From: Rhizomicrobium sp.
GTDB taxonomy: Bacteria; Pseudomonadota; Alphaproteobacteria; Micropepsales; Micropepsaceae
Reading direction: 5' to 3'
Length of the DNA stretch: 64,000 bases
Assembly: GCA_037200985.1 (NCBI GenBank)
Contig: JBBCGJ010000001.1
Coordinates: 3,262,756-3,326,755, forward strand
The notes below the pieces were generated by a model. The model was given only the letters and a program-made list of their open reading frames with translations. It was not told the origin of the DNA and did not search any database. Every line of letters starts with the position of its first letter. The first letter of the stretch is position 1. Positions 17,138 through 24,231 of the stretch are shown here, one piece after another. A program made the position numbers and the translations under genes.

Positions 17138-17152
17138 GCAAGGGCCGTGCCG
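17138..17152 (-). promoter_or_regulatory. Sigma-54 promoter of flagellin 1
   Basis: Minus-strand reading CGGCAC-GGCCC-TTGC has GG and GC separated by ten bases as in sigma-54 -24/-12 elements (consensus TGGCAC-N5-TTGC). It is 68 bases from the ATG. Late flagellar genes of alphaproteobacteria use this sigma factor. Confidence 0.7.
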
Positions 17153-17304
17153 GAGACGGTTCAGGAATTTCTAACCATCGATTGCGAAGCGCGCCCGGAA
17201 ATCGCTGCCCGGTAAAATTTGACGCGCATTGTCCGCATTAGGCATTTTCTTCCGTCGAAGCGGCAAAACTTGCCCGGTTCGGGGCAACTATTGCCGGGTC
17301 ATGG

Positions 17305-17345
17305 AAAAAAAGACGAGAGCGGCACGGGATTCCCGTGCCGCTCTC
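17305..17345 (-). terminator. Rho-independent terminator of flagellin 2
   Basis: Perfect 14-base stem gagagcggcacggg / cccgtgccgctctc, followed on the minus strand by gtcttttttt. It lies 18 bases after the flagellin stop. Confidence 0.9.
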
Positions 17346-17363
17346 AAACGCAATTCCCCACTG

Positions 17364-18191
17364 CTACTTGAACAGCGACAGGATGGTCTGCGGCGCCTGA
17401 TTGGCGATCGCAAGGGCCTGTACGCCGAGCTGCTGCTTGACCTGCAAGGACTGCAGCATCGCGCTTTCCTGCGCCATATTGGCGTCGACCAGCTGGCCGA
17501 TACCGGCGGTCAGCGTGTCGGACAGCTTACTGGTGAACGTCGACTGGATCGAGAACTTCTTCGCGCCGGCGGAGAGCTTGGCGAGAGCGGAGTTCACGTT
17601 GGTGAGCGACGCCTGGATGGTGGCGACCAGCGTCGAGGCCTTGGCCTGCGTCGAGATCGTGTTGGTCGTCCGCAGCGTCACGATCGTGCCGGAAAGCGCG
17701 AGCTTCTGGGCGGAGGTCGTGATGCGACGGGTACCATCCGAGGATGCCAGGGCCGTGATCTGGTTCGTCGAACCGTCGACCAGATTGACGCCGTTGAAGA
17801 CGGCGTTCTTCACGATGGTCGTGATCTGGTCGCGCAGGGCGACGAAGTCCTGATTGAGGGCCTGGCGGCTCGCGGTGTCCAGCGAGGAGTCCGCGGCGGC
17901 GAGCGCCTTGGTCTTCAGCTGGATAAGCAAATCCGAAATCGATTGTCCCGCGGAGAGCGCAACATCGATCGCGGACGAACCACGGTTGAGGCTGTCTGTC
18001 ACAGCCGAATAACCGGCAACCGATCCGCGCTGATTCTGGGCGATGGCGTAGGTCGAGCCGTCGTCCTTGGCGGATGCCACCTTGAGACCGCTGTTGATCG
18101 CGTTTTGTGTCGTGGTGAGCTGCGATTGCGTGGCGTTGAGGTATTGCAGCGCGACCAGGGCGCCGCTGTTCGTGTTGACGCTAAAGGACAT
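17364..18191 (-). CDS. Flagellin (275 aa), second copy
   Basis: Starts at ATG 18191 (MSFSVNTNSGALVALQYLNA); an earlier ATG at 18233 adds a 14-residue tail unlike any flagellin and is rejected. Ribosome site ggagacaaca. The fold is as for the copy at 16243, with the same length, the same central sequence around NQITALASSDGTRRITTSA and the same C-terminus, here ending SLFK. Each copy has its own sigma-54 promoter and 3' hairpin, so they are independent transcripts in tandem. Likely substrate of the FlmG-like transferases encoded on either side. Confidence 0.95.
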   Translation of the reverse strand: MSFSVNTNSGALVALQYLNATQSQLTTTQNAINSGLKVASAKDDGSTYAIAQNQRGSVAGYSAVTDSLNRGSSAIDVALSAGQSISDLLIQLKTKALAAADSSLDTASRQALNQDFVALRDQITTIVKNAVFNGVNLVDGSTNQITALASSDGTRRITTSAQKLALSGTIVTLRTTNTISTQAKASTLVATIQASLTNVNSALAKLSAGAKKFSIQSTFTSKLSDTLTAGIGQLVDANMAQESAMLQSLQVKQQLGVQALAIANQAPQTILSLFK

Positions 18192-18238
18192 TGTTGTCTC
18201 CATTCCATTCTGGTGGGTGACGGCGTTCTGCACGTCGA

Positions 18239-18252
18239 GGGCGCAAGCGCCC
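18239..18252 (-). promoter_or_regulatory. Leader hairpin of flagellin 2
   Basis: Stem gggcgc / gcgccc with a two-base loop in the untranslated leader, between the sigma-54 promoter and the start codon. A candidate post-transcriptional control element parallel to the twin hairpins of the other flagellin. Confidence 0.35.
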
Positions 18253-18266
18253 CGGCTGTGGATTTC

Positions 18267-18281
18267 GCAAGCGCCATGCCA
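18267..18281 (-). promoter_or_regulatory. Sigma-54 promoter of flagellin 2
   Basis: Minus-strand TGGCAT-GGCGC-TTGC matches the -24/-12 consensus with one change and the exact GG-N10-GC spacing. It is 76 bases upstream of the ATG at 18191. Confidence 0.75.
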
Positions 18282-18384
18282 GAAAACGGATCGGTGGAAA
18301 CCTTTTAAGCCGTTGTTTTCTCTGTATATTACTGCGAGGCAAGCGAGGGGCTGTTAGGCATATTTTGCCGCCCGGCAGAAACGG

Positions 18385-18406
18385 AAAAGGCCGGCATGCG
18401 CCGGCC
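18385..18406 (-). terminator. Terminator of flbT-flaF
   Basis: Stem ggccggc / gccggcc with a four-base loop, followed on the minus strand by TTTT. It is 35 bases past the flaF stop. Confidence 0.75.
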
Positions 18407-18440
18407 CTTCCCCTAACCCAAGCCTGTGCGACGGCCCTGT

Positions 18441-18791
18441 TCAGGCGGCGCCCTGGAGGCCCTGCATGATGGTGCGGTTGATCTCGATCAAGGGATCGAG
18501 CGAGGCGCCGTTGCGCGTGACCTGCTTGGAATACTTCGTCACCCACAGCGAGAGCGAGACGATCTTGGCGCGGACGTCGGAGGTCAGCGCGTTGCGGTCG
18601 TCCATGCAGTCGGCGGCGAGGGTGCGCCACAGCGTGCGATTCCAGTCGATGGCCTCGGCCAGCGGTCCGCCGGCGATGCCGCGCTGCTTCGCATCGATCA
18701 GCGCGCCGGTGACCTGGCCGAACAGCCGGTACTCGGTCGACCGCGGATCCTCAGTAACCCGCTGCGTATTTTGGTAGGCTCTCAGGGTCAT
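18441..18791 (-). CDS. flaF: Flagellin regulator FlaF
   Basis: 116 residues matching the FlaF family: MTLRAYQNTQRVTEDPRSTE at the N-terminus, then DWNRTLWRTLAADCMDD and IVSLSLWVTKYSKQV. In Caulobacter FlaF is a flagellin-specific factor needed for flagellin translation or secretion and works against FlbT. The start lies inside the 3' end of flbT (41-base overlap, different frame), so the two are translationally linked. Confidence 0.92.
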   Translation of the reverse strand: MTLRAYQNTQRVTEDPRSTEYRLFGQVTGALIDAKQRGIAGGPLAEAIDWNRTLWRTLAADCMDDRNALTSDVRAKIVSLSLWVTKYSKQVTRNGASLDPLIEINRTIMQGLQGAA

Positions 18792-19176
18792 AGCTCAAGC
18801 GTTCCTGTTCGAAATCGAAGAGTTTGCGGCACAAGATCAGCGCCTTGTAGTAGGCTCCGGCCATGACGTCCCGGCTGATCTCGATGCAGGTGGTGAGCGT
18901 CTGGCGGTTCTGGACGGCGCCCATGAACTCGGTCATGCGCAGCGCGAATTCGTTGTAGTACTGCTCGGTCGCGTCGGGATCGAGATACATCATCATGATC
19001 GGCACATAGATGCGGCGCGCCGGCGTGGTCGCCTCGTGCGGCTGCATGATGTCCTTCTCGCGCAGGACGCAGGCCTTGTTCTGGATGACGAGGCTGGTGC
19101 GCTTGTCGCCATTGGTCAGGACGGCGCCGTTGAGCACGAATTTCTCGCCCGGCTTCAAGGACAGTTTCAGCGGCAT
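18751..19176 (-). CDS. flbT: Flagellin post-transcriptional regulator FlbT
   Basis: 141 residues. KLSLKPGEKFVLNGAVLTNG, FLREKDIM-like CVLREKDIMQPHEATTPARR and YVPIMMMYLDP are FlbT hallmarks. FlbT binds the flagellin mRNA leader and couples flagellin synthesis to hook completion in Caulobacter. It is first in the flbT-flaF pair and diverges from the FlmG-like gene across 163 bases. No clear sigma-54 site was seen upstream of this gene; single TTAA half-sites (ggttaac, cttaatc) lie in the divergent gap. Confidence 0.93.
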   Translation of the reverse strand: MPLKLSLKPGEKFVLNGAVLTNGDKRTSLVIQNKACVLREKDIMQPHEATTPARRIYVPIMMMYLDPDATEQYYNEFALRMTEFMGAVQNRQTLTTCIEISRDVMAGAYYKALILCRKLFDFEQERLSYDPESLPKYAAGY

Positions 19177-19339
19177 CGTTCTCGTCTCCCAGCGTGCCCC
19201 GGCAGCACCGGCACACGTTCGATAGAGGCGAGACTAGCGCTGCGTGGTTAACAAACTGCTTGCGATCCGCGCCTTCGCGTTTACGCGGGATTAGGCATAC
19301 CCGGGTCTTAATCGCCGCGGAAAATCCGGAAAACCCGCC

Positions 19340-21097
19340 ATGGCGCAGCCAGCCCCCATCCCTTCCCTGGAAAGCCTCGTCGGCATGGACGCCAAGATGC
19401 GGGCGATCGAAAAGCTCGAACTGCTGCAGGAAGAAGTCGACGCGGCGATCGCGCGCAAGACGTCCAACGGCGTGCTGCGCCGCGCGATCCGGGCATGGCG
19501 CCGTGGCGACATCGTCCGCGCCGGCCGGCTCGCGCTGGAATCCACCGGCATCGACGAGGACAACGCCAAGGCCTATCACGTGCTCGGCATGGCGCTGGAG
19601 CGCATGGGGCATATCCACAAGGCGCTCGTCACCTATGAGCGCGCCTTCCGGCTCGATCCGGACGATCCGGAGCTCCTGATCAATCTGGGCCTGATCGCCT
19701 GGAACCTGAAGCAGATCGAGGGCGCGGCGCGGATGTTCAGCCTCTATATCGAGGCCTGTCCCGACAGCCCGCTCGGCTACAACAATCTGGGCTCGGTGCT
19801 GTGCGACATGGGCGATCCGGAGCGCGCCATCGAGACGCTGCGCGCCGCGATCTTCCGCATGCCGCAGGAGCCGATCCTGTGGAACGCGCTGGCGACCGTG
19901 CTGGCCGAGGAAGGCCGCGCCGAGGAGAGCCTGGTCTTCTACAACGAGTCCGTCCGCCTCGATCCCAAATTCGCGCGGCTGCACCACAATCTCGGCTATG
20001 CCTATGCGCATCTCGGCATGCTGAAGGAATCGCTCGCCGCCTATGAGACCGCGCTCGCCCATGCGACGGATCCGAGCGAGAAGCTCGAAACGGCGCATTC
20101 GCGGGCCATCTGCCTGATCGGCATGGGGCGGCTGGAAGAGGGCTTCCGCGATTTCGAGATCCGCAACACGCCGCGCTTCCGCGCCTATATCAACCACTTC
20201 ATCAAGGCGCCGCGCTGGCAGGGCGAGGACCTGACGGGCAAGCGCATCGCGGTGATCGGCGAACAGGGACTGGGCGACGAGTTCATGTTCGCCACCATCC
20301 TGCCCGACCTGGCGCGGCGGGTCGGCGATACGGGGCTGCTGCAGATCGCGGTCGATCCGAGGCTCGTGCCGCTGTTCCAGCGCTCCTTCCCCAATGCCGA
20401 GGTCGGCACCTATGACGACCGCACGCTGATCGATCCCGACGGCGAAAAGCCGCTGCGCTTCGTGAAGTTCATCACCGACAAACAGGAGCCGGATTATTGG
20501 GTGCCGATGGGCTCGGCGCTGCAATATCTGCGCAAGGACATCCAGGATTTCCCGCACGAGGCGTTCATCCTGCCCGACCAGGGCAGGGTCGCGAAATTCC
20601 GCGCCGCGCTCGCGGCGAAGGGACCGGGGCCCTATGTCGGCGTCTGCTGGCGGTCGATGATGCTGGCAGCCAAGCGGGCGAAATATTACTCGACGCTCGA
20701 CATGTGGGCGCCGATCCTGAAGACGCCGGGCGTCACCTTCGTCAACCTGCAATACGGCGACGCGGCGGCGGAGATCGCCCATGTGCGCGAGACCTTCGGA
20801 ATCGAAATCCATGCGCTCGACGTCGACCTGAAGGACGACATCGACGGCGCGGCGGCGCTGTCGGCGGCGGTGGACCTGGCGATTTCCGCCCCGACGGCAG
20901 CGGCGGCGAATGCCGCGGCGGTGGGAACGGAAGTGTGGTTCCTGACAGCGGGCCGTACCTGGCCGCAGCTCGGCACCGACGAATATCCCTGGTACCGCAA
21001 GACGCATGTCTATTCGCCCGAGAAATTCGGCGACTGGGCGAGCCTGATCCCGCAAGTCGCGGATGCGCTGGCGGATTTCGCGAAGAACCGGGCATAG
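19340..21097 (+). CDS. flmG: FlmG/FlbA-like TPR flagellin glycosyltransferase (585 aa)
   Basis: Residues 1-50 form a helical leader (LESLVGMDAKMRAIEKLELL), about 50-270 are TPR units (AYHVLGMALERMGHIHKALV, LGYNNLGSVLCDMGDPERAI), and from about 290 on is a glycosyltransferase-B-like domain with RIAVIGEQGLGDEFMFATIL near 302 and YVGVCWRSMM near 433. Caulobacter has this architecture divergent from flbT-flaF; there the protein was first called FlbA and shown as FlmG to glycosylate flagellin in the cytosol. Position and domains both agree here. The protein at 3046 is its paralogue; the N-terminal part is longer here. Confidence 0.8.
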   Translation: MAQPAPIPSLESLVGMDAKMRAIEKLELLQEEVDAAIARKTSNGVLRRAIRAWRRGDIVRAGRLALESTGIDEDNAKAYHVLGMALERMGHIHKALVTYERAFRLDPDDPELLINLGLIAWNLKQIEGAARMFSLYIEACPDSPLGYNNLGSVLCDMGDPERAIETLRAAIFRMPQEPILWNALATVLAEEGRAEESLVFYNESVRLDPKFARLHHNLGYAYAHLGMLKESLAAYETALAHATDPSEKLETAHSRAICLIGMGRLEEGFRDFEIRNTPRFRAYINHFIKAPRWQGEDLTGKRIAVIGEQGLGDEFMFATILPDLARRVGDTGLLQIAVDPRLVPLFQRSFPNAEVGTYDDRTLIDPDGEKPLRFVKFITDKQEPDYWVPMGSALQYLRKDIQDFPHEAFILPDQGRVAKFRAALAAKGPGPYVGVCWRSMMLAAKRAKYYSTLDMWAPILKTPGVTFVNLQYGDAAAEIAHVRETFGIEIHALDVDLKDDIDGAAALSAAVDLAISAPTAAAANAAAVGTEVWFLTAGRTWPQLGTDEYPWYRKTHVYSPEKFGDWASLIPQVADALADFAKNRA

Positions 21098-21296
21098 AAT
21101 CGCGCGCGAGCCGGGCGCGGCAGGCGGCGCGGGCGCGCGCGATCATCTCCATCTGGACGATCAGCGCTTTCGCCGCGGCGATGAGGGTGCGGATCTCGGC
21201 GCGGCGCGCCAGGGCGGCGCGCGCATAGCGCCCGTGACGGAGCCGGTTGCGATTTCCCCGCGGCGCGCCGCGCGGGCGTCCCGTTCGCCTGCCCAA
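20742..21296 (-). CDS. Possible small basic protein with GAPRGNRN motif (3' end doubtful)
   Basis: Directly after the 106-residue gene's stop, a minus-strand frame begins with TTG at 21296 and reads GRPRGAPRGNRNRLRHGRYA, then RRAEIRTLIAAAKALIVQME. Small alphaproteobacterial proteins with GAP-x-GNRNAL-x-HG are common and usually about 60-90 residues. Here no stop occurs before the frame enters flmG antisense, so the C-terminal 120 residues are low-complexity and probably not a real domain. Either the gene has lost its stop or the unit is decayed. Only the first 65 residues are convincing. Confidence 0.4.
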   Translation of the reverse strand: MGRRTGRPRGAPRGNRNRLRHGRYARAALARRAEIRTLIAAAKALIVQMEMIARARAACRARLARDSMPGSSRNPPAHPRLAGSGSPSRRISRANRHASCGTRDIRRCRAAARYGPLSGTTLPFPPPRHSPPLPSGRKSPGPPPPTAPPRRRCRPSGRRRAHGFRFRRSRAHGRSPPPRRRIAG

Positions 21297-21303
21297 TTGA
21301 ACC

Positions 21304-21624
21304 TCAGACCTTGGGAGGGGGTGGGGGGTCGGCCGCGACATGGCGCACATTGATGTCGTGATTGAACTGGCCGTTGAGCTTGGCGAGGGCGAGCACGAGG
21401 CTGGCGGAGGTCTTGGCGACGTTGATCGCGTTTTCGAACTCGGCTTTGCGGAGAAATCCGTTCTCGTCGTAGTCGAGCGGGATGGTGTTGGCGCGCTTCA
21501 GGGCGTCGCGCATGCCCTCGGTGAGGATGTCGAGCTGCGCCTCGAGGCGGGCCTCGATGAGGCCCGCGGCGAAACGCGGCTTCGGTTCGTCCGTTTTGCG
21601 CCCGGCGGCGTTCGGGTCTGTCAT
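21304..21624 (-). CDS. Conserved-looking hypothetical protein (106 aa)
   Basis: Acidic-basic mixed, soluble, helical; the core is RFAAGLIEARLEAQLDILTE, then FLRKAEFENAINVAKTSASL. No motif recognised. Ends eight bases before the possible start of the GAPRGNRN protein, so the two may form a pair. The 209 bases upstream (21625-21833) hold no gene; they contain a short hairpin ggttttcgcgaaaac and nothing else recognised. Confidence 0.6.
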   Translation of the reverse strand: MTDPNAAGRKTDEPKPRFAAGLIEARLEAQLDILTEGMRDALKRANTIPLDYDENGFLRKAEFENAINVAKTSASLVLALAKLNGQFNHDINVRHVAADPPPPPKV

Positions 21625-21833
21625 GACAGGAAGATTGTCACGGCGCGCACGCGATTCAAGCGATTTTTAAGGAAAAAATACTTATCCGACAGGCGGTCGA
21701 GCCAAGAGGCTGCTCCGATTGGTTTTCGCGAAAACGCTGCGGGGATAAGTGGGAGCGCGCGACGTGGCCATGGTCGGTCGCCGGATCGCCAGCGCGCGCA
21801 TGACAGGATCGGATGGCCGAGCGGGAGAACCGG

Positions 21834-22067
21834 CTACTGGCCCTTGCGCAGATTGTCTTCCACCGAGACGAGACAGCGGCGATAGGCATCGGTGTCGGGC
21901 TGATAGCCGCGCGCCTGGCAGAAGCGGGGCGCCTGCGGACAGCCCTGCGCCGTGCAGCCGTTCGGCGCCATCGTCGCCGACGAATCGTCCTCGCCGAAAA
22001 GCATCTCGGTGCAGCCGCCGAGCAGCGCGGCAAGGCCGATGGCGAGTAGGGCGGCGCGCAGTCTCAC
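21834..22067 (-). CDS. Small cysteine-containing lipoprotein (77 aa)
   Basis: GTG start with a ggaga site. Signal peptide and lipobox AALLGGC place the mature N-terminus at about Cys19. Four more cysteines in NGCTAQGC, RFCQARGY and RRCLVSVEDNL suggest two disulfides in the periplasm. It is a shortened relative of the protein at 22179: FC-x-ARGY-x-P and RCLVSV-x-x-NLR are shared. Function unknown. Confidence 0.75.
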   Translation of the reverse strand: MRLRAALLAIGLAALLGGCTEMLFGEDDSSATMAPNGCTAQGCPQAPRFCQARGYQPDTDAYRRCLVSVEDNLRKGQ

Positions 22068-22178
22068 GAATGTCTCCCTGCCGGTTCCTGTCGTGGGTTT
22101 TTATAGCGCCGCGCAGGACCCCTGCCTATGGCGGGCGCGGCTTGTGCACATCGGCGTTCCCGTCGCCCCCGATGCGGG

Positions 22179-22487
22179 CTAAGGCCCGCCCCGGCGCAAA
22201 TTCTGCGTCACCGAAACGAGGCAGCGATCGTAGCTCGCGGTGCCCGGCGCATAGCCGCGCGCGACGCAGAATTGCGGCGCCTGGGCGCAGCCGGACGATT
22301 CGCAGCCCCCCGCTTTCGCCGGACGCCTGTCGGAATCGCCCTCGGGAAACAGCGCGTTCGTCGCGAAGCCGCGCTGCGGCAGCCCGAGGCCGGTGATGAT
22401 CCGGTCGGGCGTCGAAACGATCCGGTCGACCGAGCAGCCGGCGACGCCCGCGGCCAGCAGCAATACGAGCAGATGTCTCGCGTTCAC
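22179..22487 (-). CDS. Small cysteine-containing lipoprotein (102 aa), paralogue of neighbour
   Basis: GTG start; lipobox LAAGVAGC gives a lipidated Cys near 18. The C-terminal 45 residues (GGCESSGCAQAPQFCVARGY, YDRCLVSVTQNLR) match those of the lipoprotein at 21834 with the same Cys spacing, so these are tandem duplicates with diverged N-terminal halves. It lies seven bases downstream of the PAP2-like gene and is probably co-transcribed with it. Function unknown. Confidence 0.75.
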   Translation of the reverse strand: MNARHLLVLLLAAGVAGCSVDRIVSTPDRIITGLGLPQRGFATNALFPEGDSDRRPAKAGGCESSGCAQAPQFCVARGYAPGTASYDRCLVSVTQNLRRGGP

Positions 22488-22494
22488 GGCGACC

Positions 22495-23040
22495 TCAGAA
22501 CTGCATGACGAAATGGAGGCTGGCGCCGTTCGGCTCCGGCTCCACGCTCAGGCGGTAGCGTTGGGGGCGGTAGCGCGTCACGATGGCGTAGTTGAAGCCA
22601 TAGGCGACCGCGGCGCTGGCCAGCGTGTCGTACCAGTGGTTCTTCTTGTTGTCGGTCAGCGCGTAGCTCGAGACGAAACGCGCGGCATAGGCGGGCATAC
22701 CGTACTGCCAGCCATAGCGATCCCAGAGAAAATCCGCCGAGGAATCTGCGAGCGCCAGGTCGGGCGGCGCGAAGGAATGAAAATCCGAATGGTCCGGCCG
22801 GCGGATGCGCACGATCTGGTTCAGGGCATAGGTCGTGCCGACCGTCAGGCCGGCCGCCACCGCGAATTCGCCGAACCCTTTCCAGTCGCGATGCAGAAGC
22901 GCGACGCCCGCGGCGCTCACCGGAAGCGCGATATTTATGATGTTGCCGGCCTTGCGCAGACCGGCATCCGCCGCGAACGCCGGAGGGGCGGTGAGCAGGA
23001 TCGCCGCGCATAGCGCCGCGGAAACCGTCCTTACCCGCAT
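22495..23040 (-). CDS. PAP2-like membrane protein with incomplete phosphatase motif
   Basis: 181 residues from ATG 23040 with signal peptide (TVSAALCAAILLTAPPAFAA). The pattern resembles a type 2 phosphatidic acid phosphatase: QIVRIRRPDHSDF for motif 1 and NHWYDTLASAAVAYG for motif 3. Motif 2, normally PSGH, is replaced by SSADFLWDRYGW, which lacks the catalytic His. So it may be inactive, or the assignment may be wrong. Upstream open frame belongs to the antisense of the transglutaminase gene and is not used. Confidence 0.6.
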   Translation of the reverse strand: MRVRTVSAALCAAILLTAPPAFAADAGLRKAGNIINIALPVSAAGVALLHRDWKGFGEFAVAAGLTVGTTYALNQIVRIRRPDHSDFHSFAPPDLALADSSADFLWDRYGWQYGMPAYAARFVSSYALTDNKKNHWYDTLASAAVAYGFNYAIVTRYRPQRYRLSVEPEPNGASLHFVMQF

Positions 23041-23108
23041 GGCGCCCCCCAAAGACCCTGGTTTTGCGCAGTTGATGCGCAAGGCGCGGCGCCGGTCAAG
23101 CGGCGCGC

Positions 23109-24068
23109 CTATTGCTGCTGCTGGTGATAGATGTGTTCGGGCATCGACGGCGTGGGGCGAGGCGCGCTCATCGGGCGGGCGACGCGCAGGAAATCCTCGT
23201 GGCGGACCGGCGCCTGGGTCGGCTCGACCGCGACGGAGATCGCAAGCTCGCTCTCCGCGCCGCCCTTGTAGGTGCCGCGCGTCGGCGGCACGTCGGCATA
23301 GTCGCGGCCGACCGCGGCGCGGATGTGGCGCTCGCCCGCCACGATGTCGTTGGTGGGATCGATGCCGATCCAGCCGAGGCTGGGCAGATAGGCCTCGATC
23401 CAGGCATGGGTGGCGTTGTCGGCGGAGCGGTCCTGGCGGCTGCCGCGATGGTAGAGATAGCCCGAGGCGTAGCGCGCCGGGATGCCCCAGGAACGCGCGA
23501 TCGCGATCATGATGTGGGCGAAGTCCTGGCAAACGCCGCGCCGCTCCTTGAGCGCGACCTCGATCGGCGAGGACGCATCGGTGATGCCGGATTTGTATTC
23601 GAAGGCATCGTGGATGGTCGTGCTCAGGCGGCGGAGCGCGGTCAGGGGATCGCCGACGGGCTTCTCCAGCCCATGGGCGGCGATGAAGGCACGCAGGGCC
23701 GGCGTGGTGTGCGCGAAGGTCGAGGGCTCGAGCAGGTCGAACTGCTCGTCTGAGAGGTTGTAGGAATTGTAGCGGCCCCATTCGAGCGAATCGGCGGCGG
23801 CGGGGAGCGGCGGCAGGCTCGCGATCTCCACCACGGCTTGCGCCTCGATCCGCAGCTCCTCGTGGTCGCGCAGCACGTTGAAGTGATAGACCGCGTTGCC
23901 GAGATAATCCGTATACGCATAGAGCTGGGCGCGCGGATTGGTGGCGATCTGGAAGCTGCGCAGCGACTGGGGTCCTTCCGAACGCGGCTGCATGCGCAAT
24001 TCCATCACCGATTCGCGGATCGGCGCGGAGTAGCGGAAGCGGGTGATGTGCCGGATGGAGTAATACAT
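23109..24068 (-). CDS. Transglutaminase-like cysteine protease family protein
   Basis: 319 residues from ATG 24068 (YYSIRHITRFRYSAPIRESV). The N-terminal Bact_transglu_N beta domain is followed by the transglutaminase core with triad Cys in RRGVCQDFAHIMIAIARSWG, His in NATHAWIEAYLP and Asp in GIDPTND. No signal peptide. In many bacteria this family is encoded with alpha-E and circularly permuted ATP-grasp proteins, exactly as here, and the trio is thought to make and process a peptide-like product, still uncharacterised. A repeat of family B separates it from the alpha-E gene. Confidence 0.88.
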   Translation of the reverse strand: MYYSIRHITRFRYSAPIRESVMELRMQPRSEGPQSLRSFQIATNPRAQLYAYTDYLGNAVYHFNVLRDHEELRIEAQAVVEIASLPPLPAAADSLEWGRYNSYNLSDEQFDLLEPSTFAHTTPALRAFIAAHGLEKPVGDPLTALRRLSTTIHDAFEYKSGITDASSPIEVALKERRGVCQDFAHIMIAIARSWGIPARYASGYLYHRGSRQDRSADNATHAWIEAYLPSLGWIGIDPTNDIVAGERHIRAAVGRDYADVPPTRGTYKGGAESELAISVAVEPTQAPVRHEDFLRVARPMSAPRPTPSMPEHIYHQQQQ

Positions 24069-24090
24069 CAGATGATGCTCCGCGATGCGT

Positions 24091-24210
24091 TTCCTCCCCC
24101 GCTGTTGCGGGGGAGGGGGACCGCGAAGCGGTGGAGGGGGACCGCTCCACACAAGCCCCCTCCGCCTCGCTTCGCTCGGCACCTCCCCCGCAACAGCGGG
24201 GGAGGGAAAT
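24091..24210. repeat. Long inverted repeat, family B
   Basis: Outer arms cctcccccgctgttgcgggg at the left and its complement at the right (cccccgcaacagcgggggagg), with an inner GC-rich spacer including cctccgcctcgcttcgctcgg. The same unit occurs at 44283 and a half unit at 37390. It fills the gap between the alpha-E stop and the transglutaminase start. Confidence 0.85.
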
Positions 24211-24231
24211 GCTCGGCTTCGCACTTCGTTT

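Noticed and set aside
16243..18191. Flagellin pair as a frame-shifted or split single gene
   Set aside because: Each copy is complete with its own promoter, leader and 3' hairpin.
18788..21055. Minus-strand frame of 755 codons over the FlmG-like gene
   Set aside because: Antisense shadow; the plus strand encodes a clear TPR-glycosyltransferase and the true flbT occupies the other end.
21800..21835. tRNA-like ggccgagcgg stretch
   Set aside because: No acceptor, anticodon or T-arm can be folded around it.
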